64,000 nt of DNA from Lepidostoma basale (GCA_022606425.2 JAHDVF020000903.1:930001-994000); one strand, 5' to 3'. Shown: positions 44,050-54,311, counted from the stretch's first letter. Program-made: numbers and translations. The notes: generated by a model not told the origin, from the letters alone.

Positions 44050-44112
44050 TGATTGTCACTCTGCCTATGGTCTGGTGTATAATCCACGTGACAATAAAAT
44101 GGCGATAGATTA

Positions 44113-44316
44113 GCTAAAGCTCGAATTAAAACCTCTTCTGGCTTACAGAGGTTCACCTCTTGTAGCTATTCCTCTTACGTCTGATGGGAACATTGTTGGA
44201 AGGTAATTTGGTGTTGGTTTATGCGGGGGTATGATTTCTTAGATATGGGGTTTTGATTCAAAATTTCTTACGCAAGCCGGGCTTCTGGGCTTCTATGGGA
44301 GAACCGCCACTGCATG
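44113..44316. other. Unassigned insertion in SINE
   Basis: About 200 bp of balanced composition (AAAACCTCTTCTGGCTTACA.., AAGCCGGGCTTCTGGGCTTC) replaces the SINE segment CCTATCACATGTCA. Neither TIRs nor a family are evident. Confidence 0.4.
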
Positions 44317-44404
44317 TCACGCGAATCACTATGATAGCTATAATACCCTTTACATCGATTTGGCTCTTGCTGTCATGGTGTAAAGAGCGAATAAACAAAA
44401 TTAA

Positions 44405-45480
44405 TAAAATGTAACAAAACTACATGCTTAATCATTAACTTTCTATTTCACTTTAACTTCTCTTTAAAAAACGCTTCTAGGTAATGTATGCTATCCGATA
44501 ACTTTATTAACACAGTACTATACTCGTATATGTTTATTCTTTAAATCGTTTGTAGACAGATAAGGTACACATCAAAAGAACAGGTTTTACATTCCGAAGT
44601 TATTTTAAAATATTTAGAGATTATCAAACTGAACTAACACTTCCTATGATTATATTCTGATAATTAGTTATCAGAATGTATTGACTGTTTTTTTATAAAA
44701 AAAATACGTTATAAAGAAATTATGATTTTCTAAGAATCCTATTAAGTCAGTTAGATTAAAAATAAATTACTTTGATTTATGAAGCATTCGAATTTTCGGG
44801 TAATTAATACCAAACAAATTCTAATACAAACATACAATAGAATTTATCTGGTAGATTAAGATGTCAATAACAAATCCTCTCTATCAATCAAAATACCTCG
44901 TTTTATATGCAATCAGTTTAAATCTCTTAAGTACCAAAAATTTGTGAGTGTTTCATTTTTGTATTTAACAATTAATTCATATACGTGTATTCATACATTT
45001 TTGGTTTCAGAAATCAATCTGAAATGATTTCTTACGATTCTAAATTGTTGTAATTTCTAGTGCGATAAACTTAAATGATATTCTAGCGAACAAATCAAAG
45101 TTTATAGGGGAAACAAGTAAATGTTTTCATTATAAATAGAAGCATATTGTGGGTAATTTTGGTATTAAACCCCTATGCGCCTTGCTATATATGCAGTAAA
45201 AAGTAGTTTCAATATGCGACAGACTTTATTTGCTGCTCATATTTGAATTTATCTTATCAACCTTTTAACTTTAGTTCCTTACTAATAAATTGTACGTAAT
45301 ATTATGATGAAAAGGCCTGACCTGAGCTATACATGTTGCCAACCACAGTTCAATAACACTTTTTACTACTGCAAATGAAGCCGACTGCACATTGGGGGTT
45401 AACAAATAAATATATGAAGTAATTACAGGTAATCTTTACTTTTCTATTTTTCATGTCATTTTACCTAGATAGGGAAATGT
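44405..45480. other. No recognisable feature
   Basis: AT-rich. TACTCGTA at 44521. Confidence 0.45.
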
Positions 45481-45483
45481 TAA

Positions 45484-45746
45484 TCTCAATGGATGGCGCA
45501 CTAGCGCTACACTAGTACATTGAACTAAAAAATATGAAGTGTTTCTCAACATGGTGGCATATATACATCTTCCAAAAATTTGTCAGACGTGGTGGTCGTA
45601 AGAAGGGCGGAATGGGGAATGCTGGTTACATAAAGCGATCGCTTAACCCAACCAATGAGACAGGTCATAAGTCCTGTAAGCGCCTCGACCACCATATTCT
45701 GTTTAAAAAAAAGAACAATTTACATCTTCGTCTCTATTGAGATACA
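45484..45746. mobile_element. TIR element, 263 bp
   Basis: Starts CTCAATGGATGGCGCACTAG and ends CGTCTCTATTGAGATACAAT, so the ends are inverted over about 10 bp (TCTCAATAGA type). The inner sequence matches 49374-49625 inverted, and 31800-32015. It contains GCGATCGC and CGTAAGAAGGGCGGAATGGG. Non-autonomous, no transposase. Confidence 0.65.
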
Positions 45747-45749
45747 ATT

Positions 45750-46660
45750 AATCATTAAAAATGACTAACACGCAATGGGTTAAATCTAGTATTTGAATCG
45801 TTAGTGAAGTGTTGAATCGTGAGATTTAGAAAAACGTGTAAATAAATTATAATTTCTTGATCCAAATTTGTTTTTTATAATAATGTAAATGTCTTTAAAA
45901 AAACGTGAATCACAATTTATTGTTTAAATGAATTTGCATGGTTGTGAGTGCGTGCGAAAACACCACAGAATTGAAAAAAACGATACAAAAAGTGTGTTTC
46001 ACGAAAAAAACTCGAATATGTACGAATGTTCGGGTAAAATGGTCACGAAAAATAAATTTTATTGTTGTCAAACAATTTTATTTAGGTTATTAAAGCCCCA
46101 CACTTGCCTTACCCGAAGGGTAAATGCCGCAATGTAACGTACTTCAACACTATGTTTATTCAATTACTGCCATGTTTTGGCGCTCTCGAACAATTAAATC
46201 TATTTTTGAATTGTGTTCAGTTACTGACGAGAACATCATATACAATGTAAATATATGTGTATGCTCAATTAGTTTCTAATTAAATGGCGATAAAATAAAT
46301 TTGCAATTACCTTTGTGTAAACCTGTAAGACTTTGTGAATATATACACAAATACTTAAACATATTAATGTATGCAAATACAAATTATGTATGTATACATG
46401 TATTAAACACGATTGAAGTAATGTGCCAATTTGTTTTATTACATCACATGTAAACGTATTTCAAAATATTTATGGGACACGAGTTACGGCGTGGACAAAC
46501 ATTCACATTAAATCAATCACTAGTTGAAAGACGAAGCATACATTTTTTATAATATCATGAATTTATAATCTGTTTTATGATTAAGACAACGATGACATAT
46601 TCGAAGTATTTCTATTTCACTCTCTTGTATTCAAATTGTTCGCATTCTTTTTTTAAGACA
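45750..46660. other. No recognisable feature
   Basis: AT-rich. The 69-codon frame at 45928-46137 (MNLHGCECVRKHHRIEK) has no assignable motif and no supporting context. Confidence 0.4.
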
Positions 46661-46681
46661 TTCGGTTTTTGGCCATTTATA

Positions 46682-47134
46682 CGAGGTGCAGTTCAGTCGG
46701 AGGGCGATTCAGAACAAGAGGAGAGGCATGCTGAAAAAGGGAGTATGCCTGCTGCACGACAATGCCAGAAGGAACTTCTCGCCTCGTTTAAATGGAATGT
46801 CTTGAACCATCTCGCGCATTCTTCTGACCTAGCACCTTCAGATTACTATCTCTTTACCTCCCTGAAGCTGCACATGGATGGAAAAAGGTTTTCTTCCGAC
46901 GAGGAGGCAAAGAGGAGGAGGTAGAGAAGTGGACGAAGGGGTTGGCGGGAAACTACTTCGAGAAAGGCATCAAAATGTTGATACCCCTCTTCACCGCCTG
47001 GATTGAGATGAATGGCGACTATGTCGAAAAATAGCTTACATATGTACTGCGGTAACCACGTAATTTTTTTGTTCAAATAAAAAAAAATTGGAACCTACAA
47101 AAATTCAGTACACTTACTTTCTTTCATGCCTCGT
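46682..47134 (+). mobile_element. Mariner-family transposase relic, internally deleted
   Basis: TA-flanked (46680-46681, 47135-47136) with ends CGAGG and CCTCG. The transposase C-terminal catalytic part is recognisable in three frames: MLKKGVCLLHDNARRN (second catalytic Asp at 46758-46760), then NVLNHLAHSSDLAPSDYYLF, TSLKLHMDGKRFSSDEE (third Asp at 46841-46843), then EEVEKWTKGLAGNYFEKGIK, MLIPLFTAWIEMNGDYVEK, stop at 47031. The Asp-Asp spacing is about 27 residues with a frameshift, against 34 in mariner D,D34D, so several codons are deleted. The N-terminal HTH and first Asp are deleted. Inactive. Confidence 0.85.
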
Positions 47135-47149
47135 ATTTCAGTACCTTAT

Positions 47150-47560
47150 TTCTAGACTAGATTTCAAAGGAAAATTCTGTCCTCACAGTTTACTCAAAGA
47201 AAACGTTCACACGGAGGTCAGAGGAAAAGCTTCAAGGACTCCCTAAAAGTGAACCTCCCAAGGACTAATGTCGATTGTGAATACTGGGAAACGATTACAG
47301 AAGACAGACCTAGGTGAGAAAAGTAGTTACATAAAAGCACACAAGGCTTTGAAGCACAACGCAGAGACGACGGCGCAGAGATGAGTACGAGAAAAAAGGA
47401 GAGACAATAGGAAGACTTTGGCAGTTCCACTGCCACCGTCTTTCCCCGCTTTATATATTCCAAAGCGTGTGAATCCCGGATTAAGCTTTTTAGCCACATG
47501 AGGATCCACAACCGCGAAAGACAGTCTTTCTCAGATACGAGAGACAGGCGACGATGATGA
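47150..47560 (+). mobile_element. RTE-like lineage D, C-terminal region, broken
   Basis: GGQRKSFKDSLKVNLPRTNV, DCEYWETITEDRPR (47214-47310), then in other frames KHKALKHNAETTAQR and SKACESRIKLFSHMRIHNRE (47455-47515), the zinc-finger-like end that corresponds to CHSQIGLFSHIR at 17390. Ends near GACGATGATGATGGTG. Frame-broken. Confidence 0.7.
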
Positions 47561-47604
47561 TGGTGTCTTATACTTATTTCGAATGAAAACTAGTATGAAT
47601 GAAA

Positions 47605-47695
47605 ATGCACTACCAAATGCCTTAACAAAGCAAAACACGTCCTTCCCATTAAATATAATAAAGCTTATATAAAAAAGACGAATTCATTCGTACAA
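47605..47695 (+). repeat. Family D single arm, degraded
   Basis: CCAAATGCCTTAACAAAGC, AAAACACGTCCTTCCCATTA, AATATAATAAAGC.. and GACGAATTCATTCGTACA. Confidence 0.45.
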
Positions 47696-47903
47696 GTAAT
47701 ATTCATTTAATATGGAAATTTATATCGTTGTTTAAAAAACAATAAATATAACGTGTACTGCCAACAGGTTTCAATGCTATTAAAATCAATATATGAGTAC
47801 CTGGCGATAATGAAATCTCTCGTGAAGATACGTTTAGTATAAAAAATACTCACAGTAAAGGTGTTCAATAGTTAAAACAAATAAAACTATAAAATATATT
47901 ATA

Positions 47904-48045
47904 ATGATACAGGACCTCCTTAATATTGTTGACGAGTCCGGTGAAAGATTGGGGCTAACAATAAATGTCAGTAAAACCAAATGGATGACGTTCGGACGGC
48001 TTGACTTCAGTGGGTCAATCAAATTAAATGAACAAATAATTCAAT
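47904..48045 (+). mobile_element. Non-LTR reverse transcriptase fragment
   Basis: MIQDLLNIVDESGERLGLTI, NVSKTKWMTFGRLDFSGSIK, LNEQIIQ. This is the segment following the YADD box in RTE- or Jockey-like RT (L-x-x-V-x-x-x-S-x-x-x-GL-x-IN-x-x-KTK-x-M). The lineage is not resolved. It differs from RTE-A (VSRMHEVCKSKNLMMNVGKSK). It stops abruptly, flanked by AT-rich DNA. Confidence 0.6.
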
Positions 48046-48117
48046 TTCATTAATAAAAAACTTGCTTTTTTGTACGTTTCTCGGAAAATTACCTGAAGGT
48101 AGGGCGGTTAAAGCACT

Positions 48118-49000
48118 AACTAACTAACTAACTAACCATCACGCCGTATCCTCGGAGGGGTAGGCAGAAAGAATGGACCGCCACACTGCTCTGTCCTGAC
48201 ATACTTCTCTCGATTCTTCTACATTCATACATCTTGTCATGCACGCACGTCGATTTCTCCGACTCTTCACGTGAGCGACATTTAATATTTGATTGATTTG
48301 ATCGTGCCACGTTTTCCTCTATTTCTAGCTCTCTCTTCTATTCTGTCTTCACTCATTCTTTCCATGTGTCCAAACCATCTTAATCCTTTCATTATTTTGT
48401 TCATTACACATTTATTCGTACCGCATTCACTTCTTATATTTGCATTTGACACTCTGTCATATACAGATTTACCACATATTCGTCTTAGAGATCTCATTTC
48501 TACTGCATTTATTCTAATTTTATCCTTCTGTTGCCAGTTTCATGCTCCACTTCCATACATAAGGGTCGGCCCAAGATCCCATTAGACACCATTATGCATC
48601 ATCTTAGCTTTTTTGGATAGGCCTTTGTTTGCGATGATAACTTTAATAGCACCGTTTTCTCTGTTGCTTGCCCCAACCCTTCTTTCAATATCCTTTTTCA
48701 CTCTCCCATCCTTTGTAAACATACTTTATAAATAAACAAATTTATCCCTTGTTCCAGATTTTCACCGTTTACACTAATGTTACAGACTGTCATATTTCCA
48801 TCTTTTTCGAAAATCATCACTTTGGACACAAGTCCATTCATCATTGATGATGAATGTGAATAATCAAATCGTATCGCTTGCATACCTCATACATACTAGA
48901 CACCAGGGTTTGTAGTTCATGCTCGTTGTCTGCAAGTAGCACAGCGTCGTCCGCATACAACAAACAGCTTACTGACAAACAGCTTAACTGGAGAAAATAA
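48118..49000 (-). mobile_element. RTE-A non-LTR fragment including the RT YADD box
   Basis: The longest RTE-A copy. In transcript order: CLLYADDAVLLADNEHELQT, LVSSMYEVCKRYDLI (48975-48865; YADD is the RT catalytic motif), a small rearrangement with HIHHQ near 48845, NGLVSKVMIFEKDGNMTVC, INVNGENLEQG, then the GSMFTKDG and RRVGASNRENGAI blocks, MYGSGA-NWQQKDKIRINAVE, MRSLRRICGKSVYDRVSNAN, IRSECGTNKCVMNKIMKG, LRWFGHMERMSEDRIEE. A deletion removes the MVKK-YVNDVNG block. The GTTA tail complement is at 48119-48138. Several frameshifts. Confidence 0.85.
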
Positions 49001-49373
49001 AATGCTAAAAAGGAAATAATCTCGTGTAACAAATGAACTGTGTAATATTTGTACAAACACTTACAATTAGAGAGGCATCTAAATACCATCACAAGAATTA
49101 GGATGACAATGGCGTGCATCATTTAAACACTCATAACTTCGGTGAGCCATTCATCAACGTCAAAAGAACGTAGGTTTTCCCTAATTTTATTATATTTTAT
49201 GCAGTTATGTATGAAACGCCTAGCTAGAACATCATATTATAGATTTTCACTAAATCTATGATCTAGCGATATGTAATATGACACTAACATAAAACATAAT
49301 ATTTCTTAAAAACTATTAACATTTTTATACAAGTAATTTGAAACCCTTTAAATAATGAAAACAAAAAAAAATA

Positions 49374-49625
49374 TTGTATCTCAATAGAGACGAAGATGTA
49401 AATTGTTTTTTGGAAACAGAATATGGTGGTCTAGGCGTTTACAGGACTTATGACCTGTCATTGGTTGGGTTAAGCGATCGCTTTATGTTAACAACATTCC
49501 CAATTCCGCCCGTCTTACGACCCCCACGTCTGATAATTTTTTGGAAGATGTACGAGTATACATATGTTACAATACAAACATTTCAAATTTTTAGTTCAAT
49601 CTACACTAGCGCCATCTATTAAGAT
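49374..49625. mobile_element. TIR element, about 250 bp, with octamer scar
   Basis: Starts TTGTATCTCAATAGAGACGA, ends GCGCCATCTATTAAGATT. Inverted relative to 45484-45746, to which it is collinear (CTTATGACCTGTCATTGG, GCGATCGC, CCAATTCCGCCC). At 49551 it reads GATG-TACGAGTA-TACATATG where the other copies read GATGTATATATG or equivalent, i.e. a gain of CGAGTA. Confidence 0.7.
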
Positions 49626-49797
49626 TAGGTGTAAGAATTAAGCAGAAATCTTTATTTATGAAATGTGAAAGATATTATACATTGCTAGAAAACGCCAAGA
49701 GAATACTTCTGGCGTTATCCCGCGATTTACCCGCAATTGGTAAAATCCAGTAGTGTCTACAAGTATTGGTAACATTCCAGAAAACAAACAAAAAAAT

Positions 49798-49995
49798 TGA
49801 TACAAAATTTCTTTATTATTATGTATTAAGTGTGCTTCCACTTGTGTTCATGTTCGATCGGTTTGGGCAGTTTACTGCCATCTTCTGATAGCAAACTAAA
49901 TACATAATAATAAAGAAGTTTTGTTTCAATTTTTTTTTGTTTTCATTATTTGAAAAATGAACTTCTACCGAGAAATTTCAATTGAAAACATTAAT
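49798..49995. repeat. Palindromic repeat, family G, hammerhead-derived, with terminal motif
   Basis: Arms TTTCTTTATTATTATGTATT and AATACATAATAATAAAGAAG. Minus strand: CAGAAGA (complement of 49881-49887; U4 lost), T, stem II GGCAG/CTGCC, CAAA for GAAA, CCGATC, GAAC. Right flank 49950-49990 is the shared terminal motif (TGAACTTCTACCGAGAAATT). Confidence 0.55.
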
Positions 49996-50012
49996 TATTT
50001 GAAACCATTTCT

Positions 50013-50195
50013 TTTGTTTTTTCTCACTAATTTTATTATATTTTATGCAGTTATGTTTAATCGAAACAACCAGTTTCGCTCCTCTCGGAAGTTCATCAGG
50101 GTTACAAAAACCAACATTAATTTTATGTTTGTTTTTGTGACCCTGACGAAGCTCCGGTGGAAACGAAACCGGTTGGTTGGATAAATCAAAATACA
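50013..50195. repeat. Palindromic repeat, family B, hammerhead-like pair
   Basis: Plus strand: stem I TGACC (50138-50142) with GGTTG (50175-50179), core CTGACGA (50143-50149, canonical), extra A, stem II GCTCC/GG-A-AAC with one mismatch and one bulge, GAAA (50165-50168), CCGGTT (50169-50174). Minus strand: core CTGATGA (complement of 50093-50099), stem II with G-U pairs, GAAA (complement of 50074-50077), CTGGTT. Both core boxes are consensus. This is the best family B copy. Confidence 0.65.
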
Positions 50196-50199
50196 GAGG

Positions 50200-50635
50200 T
50201 GTAAATACAAAATAAACATGTTTCATATATTTTGAACAATGCTATATCTCATATTAAGTGCTTGCTATTATTATTGTATACATACAATACTTAATTCGGA
50301 ATTTTTACAACATTTTTCTAGAAACAATAAACTAATTGAGAAGAGATATTCATGTATATATACGATTTCTGCATGTTTTAAGATCTTTTAAGGAAGTGTG
50401 AAAAATGAAATATGGGAACACCTTAGCATGGAGACATACACCATTTATTTCTTCTGATATAATATAACTTCCAGAAAATGCAAATTTCTCTAAACATCTT
50501 AAAGAAAGTATGAATAGAAATGAATTTATATTTCTTTTAGAATCCAGTTATAAAATTGTATTATAAAATATTCTACGTATTTTTTTATAAATTTTTTATT
50601 TTTCCTTAAACCTTTATGTAAAACTTCCTATTAAA
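50200..50635. other. No recognisable feature
   Basis: AT-rich and unassigned. Confidence 0.4.
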
Positions 50636-50636
50636 T

Positions 50637-50785
50637 TATTAATACGAATGAAAACGCATATTTTCTAAAAGTTTTATTATATTTTATGAAATTGACATGT
50701 TTCGTCCTGCTAAGGCATACACGGCATTTGATAATGCCTTAGACAGGCGGAAAATATCTGTCTAGAAAATAGACGTTATCTCTCA
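50637..50785. repeat. Palindromic repeat, family D
   Basis: ACGAATGAAAACGCATATTTT.., TTGACATGTTTCGTCCTG.., CATTTGATAATGCCTTAGAC, AGGCGGAAAATATC.., AAAATAGACGTTATC. Core TTGATAA. GAAAC broken on the right arm. Confidence 0.55.
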
Positions 50786-50789
50786 TTTT

Positions 50790-51960
50790 TTATAATTAAT
50801 GCCATATTTAAAAATGTTTGTCGTACTTGACGTCGATCTTTAATGTGATGTATGACACTAATTAACATGTAACTTCAAAGGAATAGGGCTTTGATCCAGA
50901 AAGAGACTCATAAAATCCAACAAAAAAATTAAAATGCAAAATTTACGTATTCATTTGCATAATTAATAACCATTAAAACGATTACTTTACTGTATTACTG
51001 TATATCGTTAGATTGCCACTAAACGAGTATCTAAAATTTAATGATGGACGTGTCTATTAGTAGCAATAATTATTATATTATACGATCTACATAATGAGCA
51101 AATTGAGTATGACACTTGAGCACTATTCGGGACTGGTAATGTTGAAGTGTCAATTATAATGCCTTAATTTCAAAATACGAGTATGTATATGAGGGGAGAA
51201 AAACCACGACGAAACATTTCAAAATGTTGAAATTTAGAACAAAGAAATTGGTGGCACAAATAACATAGAATGTATTTAAAGTTTATAAACTCTTATCTAT
51301 ATAAACAAATAAAAAAATATTCCTGGAATCGATTACTGCCGAAAAATTGTTTTGTTTAATTCCAGACCTTTGCAGCTATATGGTAGGGGGAAGCCGAATA
51401 AGGCGATGCCAACCTTACGGACCAAGAATTATAACATATAATATTTAAATTCAGTAATATTATAAGAAAAACAAAATTACCATTTTTTTCAAACGTTATA
51501 TATGAATATGTAAGCGATAATAATATTTAAAATCCATTGTATTGAATATGAATCTTCTTGAATACCTGTAATACCAATATTTAAATTCAGTAAATTTTAC
51601 ATCAATATTTGAAGATACTTTTTGTATAGAATCATGTTAACTACCCCTGATCTTTATTTATTTATTTATTTTACATGTTTTATTTTACAATTTGCCAAAA
51701 AAGTTTATGGACTGTAGTTGTCACACTAGGCATGGCCTGTATCGTGACCACTACATAAGATATGATGTAAGTAGCATTGTTAGTAAAATGGGTTGTTAGT
51801 AATCTTATGCTAATATAGGTAATCACAATATGAAGATATAATTAAAATTACTAAATCTAAAAGAAAAAAGTGTTTTCTACGTCTAACGATGACCCCTTTA
51901 TAAATTTGGTTAGAGCACGTTTAAAGTTCTTAGTGTCGTTAATTGATATGTATGTATATA
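50790..51960. other. No recognisable feature
   Basis: 1.2 kb AT-rich. TACGAGTA at 51176. Nothing else seen. Confidence 0.45.
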
Positions 51961-51979
51961 AAGGACTAAGTTTACAATA

Positions 51980-52085
51980 GTGTCACCAGTCTGTTGATGC
52001 CAGCGAGCCTGGCGAAACCGGTCGCTGTCGAAATAAAGACAAAAGTGGAAGTAATTAAAAAACATCGTTTTATTCAATTATTATT
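51980..52085 (+). repeat. Family C single arm, hammerhead-like
   Basis: Stem I CAGT (51987-51990) with GCTG (52024-52027), core CTGTTGA (51991-51997), T, stem II GCCAG/CTGGC, GAAA, CCGGTC, then GAAATAAAGACAAAAGTGG and AAAACATCGTTTTATTCAAT. A clean monomer without the left arm. Confidence 0.65.
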
Positions 52086-52227
52086 TATAAACTCTTATTT
52101 TATTTATTTATAGTATTTAAATCGGAAAACTTATACTAACAAATAACAAAATAAAAGTGTACAGCAAAATTCTTGAATGCGTTGATTTCCCTGGTGTTAA
52201 AATTGTTTTATGCATTCACATTTTATG

Positions 52228-52355
52228 GGCTACAGAATGGTATAGACCACCAAAGAGATGGAGAGAAAGCTAGATGTCTTCATCGCAGGACGAAATTCGG
52301 TATCCGGTCTAAACAGATCACAAGAGCTGCATAAAGTAGAAGAAGAAGAAGAAAA
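52228..52355 (+). mobile_element. RTE-like lineage E 3' end scrap
   Basis: RPPKRWRES, stop, then CTTCATCGCAGGACGAAAT.. aligning with KPPKRWKDSWES-S-EE at 19036-19090. GAAGAAGAAGAAGA tail. Confidence 0.55.
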
Positions 52356-52499
52356 TTTAAGAAAATCTCGACATATGTTACAGAAAATATGCCAACAAAT
52401 TCTATAGTCATATTAAATTTTCGAGCGTGAACAACAGTTATCATAAAATTACGTATTGCTAAAGAAGTTCTGGAACTATTTGAATTTAATTTCAGAATG

Positions 52500-52760
52500 T
52501 GTTATAATATTTGAAATGCGCCGGCGCTATTCGCGAGTCCTGCACAGTGCATTCAATTTATTCGCTCAGATTAGTGGCGGAACGGAGTTCATACGTGTGT
52601 CAGATAAGCTTCTCCCGTAGGATTTAATATGAATCATAAAATGGAGGTTAATTGTTGCCTACGCCGGTTAGCGCTAGCATCACCGCAAATTCTCTAACTA
52701 TTTCATCCCAAATACTACAATCGCAGATCGCTGAAATGCTCTAATGTGTATGAAGTTAAA
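52500..52760. other. GC-richer island, possible promoter or non-coding exon
   Basis: GCGCCGGCGCTATTCGCGAG.., CGCTCAGATTAGTGGCGG (an initiator-like TCAGATT), CCTACGCCGGTTAGCGCTAG. CpG-rich against an AT-rich background. No open frame over 30 codons. No TATA box seen within 40 bp 5' of TCAGATT. Confidence 0.25.
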
Positions 52761-52799
52761 TAAATATTGCGATTATGCACATTCATTTATTGTTTTTTT

Positions 52800-52985
52800 A
52801 ACTTATTGAACGCTAAGGCATTAACACTGTGGAATTCCATAGTAAAATACTTAGGAAATTAAAAATAACATTGTTTAATCCACTAATTATAAAAAAAATA
52901 TTTAAAAACACGACATGTTTCGAAGAATACCTCTCTCCATCTTCAGGTGTAAAAATATAATAAAAACTAAACAAAAAAAGCCTAA
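52800..52985 (-). repeat. Family F repeat with tail
   Basis: Holds the hammerhead-like motif at 52908-52950 and, 3' of it on the minus strand, TTAGTGGATTAAACAATG, then TATGGAATTCCACAGTGTTA, ATGCCTTAGCGTTCAA, homologous to 37430-37525. Confidence 0.6.
52908..52950 (-). ncRNA. Hammerhead-type ribozyme motif, consensus core
   Basis: On the minus strand, in order: ACAC (complement of 52947-52950), CTGAAGA (52940-52946; fits CUGANGA exactly), one extra T, GGAG (52935-52938), a 9-nt loop, CTTC (52922-52925), GAAA (52918-52921), CATGTC (52912-52917) and GTGT (52908-52911). ACAC/GTGT is a perfect four-pair stem I, GGAG/CTTC a four-pair stem II with one G-U, and ACATGT a self-complementary minimal stem III ending in GUC, the preferred cleavage triplet. 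Short palindromic stem III is known for hammerheads of Penelope-like and related repeats, which act as dimers. The extra base after A9 is the one oddity. It has been reported in a viroid hammerhead. Activity is inferred, not shown. Confidence 0.6.
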
Positions 52986-53162
52986 TATAAAAACGCATTT
53001 AAAATTCGATACAATTATTCAAAGTTTAAAATTAACCTGGGCTATTTGTTCTAAGTTCTAATTTTTTTTTTAACAGTAATTAAATAATAATAATAGATGA
53101 TGATAATATAAAAAAATATTGTTTTTTTAACAAAGAAAAAAAACTATATTTTAAATAAAATA

Positions 53163-53210
53163 TTAATGAAAACGTTCGTTTTCTTGAAGTTTTATTGTGT
53201 TTTAATTATA
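53163..53210 (-). repeat. Family D arm fragment
   Basis: TAATGAAAACGTTCGTTTTC, TTGAAGTTTTATTGTGTTTT only. Confidence 0.4.
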
Positions 53211-53331
53211 GATGGTGAAAATTGTCACTTCTGTAAAGCTAATGAACAAACTATTTCAAATGTGAATCCACAACAAAAAGTAAAAACGAATGTAGAAAAT
53301 AACATTTTTGAATTGACAAAAACTAATTAAC

Positions 53332-53815
53332 TAATCATCACGCCGTCTCCCCGGAGGGGTAGGCAGAAATAATGGAACGCCACACTGTTCTGTCCTGACA
53401 TACTTCTCTCGCTTCCTCTACATTCATACATCTTGTCATGCACGCACGTCGATTTCTCCGACTCCTCACGTGACCGACATTCAATATTTGATTGATTTGA
53501 TCGTGCCACGATTTCCTCGGCCTTCCTTTCTTATATACCTTCTTTACCATTCTGTCTTCACTCATTCTTTCCATGTGTCCAAACCATCTTAATGACCCTT
53601 TCCTTATTTTGTTCATGACACTTTCGTTCGCACCACATTCACTTCTTATACTTGCATTTGTCACTCTATCATATACAGATTTGCCACACATTCGTCTTAG
53701 AGATCTCATTTTTACTGCATTTATTCTACTTTCATCCTTTTTTGCCAGTTCCATGCTTCACTTCCATACATAAGGATCGGTACAAGAACACCATTATGCA
53801 CTGCCATCTTAGCTA
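53332..53815 (-). mobile_element. RTE-A non-LTR C-terminal region, well preserved
   Basis: The reverse frame 53754-53338 (138 codons) reads ELAKKDESRINAVKMRSLRR, MCGKSVYDRVTNASIRSECG, ANESVMNKIRKGSLRWFGHM, ERMSEDRMVKKVYKKGRPRK, SWHDQINQILNVGHVRSRRN, RRACMTRCMNVEEAREVCQD, RTVWRSIISAYPSGETA. This gives the best consensus for the RTE-A terminus (the AYPSGETA end is encoded by the terminal stretch that is out of frame elsewhere). A deletion removes NDVNGTRNR. Upstream 53755-53815 continues MYGSEAWN and VLVPTLM. Confidence 0.85.
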
Positions 53816-53819
53816 ATGA

Positions 53820-54310
53820 AAATAAATTAACTTTACTGGTAAAATAAAATGAATACTTAATAAAATAGCAAAGAAAATTAAAATAAAATTAGAGAAATTG
53901 AAAACGTATGTCCAAATTGGGTTTATATTGTATGTTCAAAGAAGAAAGAATTTTTGGTCAATTTTTGAGTATTAATATATATATTTTTAAATCAGTTAAC
54001 GTAATGTAGATTTTAGAATTGGGTATATTGTATTTAAACTAATGAGATAACGGGTCATAAAATGAATGTTGATCTTTTAAGATTTTGCAGAAATCGAATA
54101 TTTCACATGTGGCTAATTTAAAAGTGAATATTAATTCATGTAAGGTCATATTTTTTCAGTTGTAATTGATACCAAGATAAACTCCAGCGTATCACTTGAA
54201 AAAACAAAGTTTTTTATGTCCAAAAATGTATTTAAAACTTCATAAAATGGCACATTAAAGAATTCCAAGCAAATAGGGACTATCCGTAATGTTTAAACTG
54301 AATTAATTAA
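53820..54310. other. No recognisable feature
   Basis: AT-rich and unassigned. Confidence 0.4.
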
Positions 54311-54311
54311 T

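Larger units (their letters stand above)
43250..44400 (+). mobile_element. SINE carrying two insertions
   Basis: Head 43250-43334: GACCTTCGTGGCCGAGTGGT (A box intact), GGTTCGATTCC (43301-43311, perfect B box). The body resumes at 44050 (TGATTGTCACTCTGCCTATG, GTCTGGTGT.., CACGTGACAATAAAATGGCG) after the non-LTR insertion. It breaks again at about 44113-44312 and ends with the variant tail ATGATAGCTATAATACCC.., GTAAAGAGCGAATAAAC. Confidence 0.8.

Noticed and set aside
45928..46137. 69-codon frame with Cys and His residues
   Set aside because: No zinc-finger spacing, no neighbours, AT-rich codon use like random sequence.
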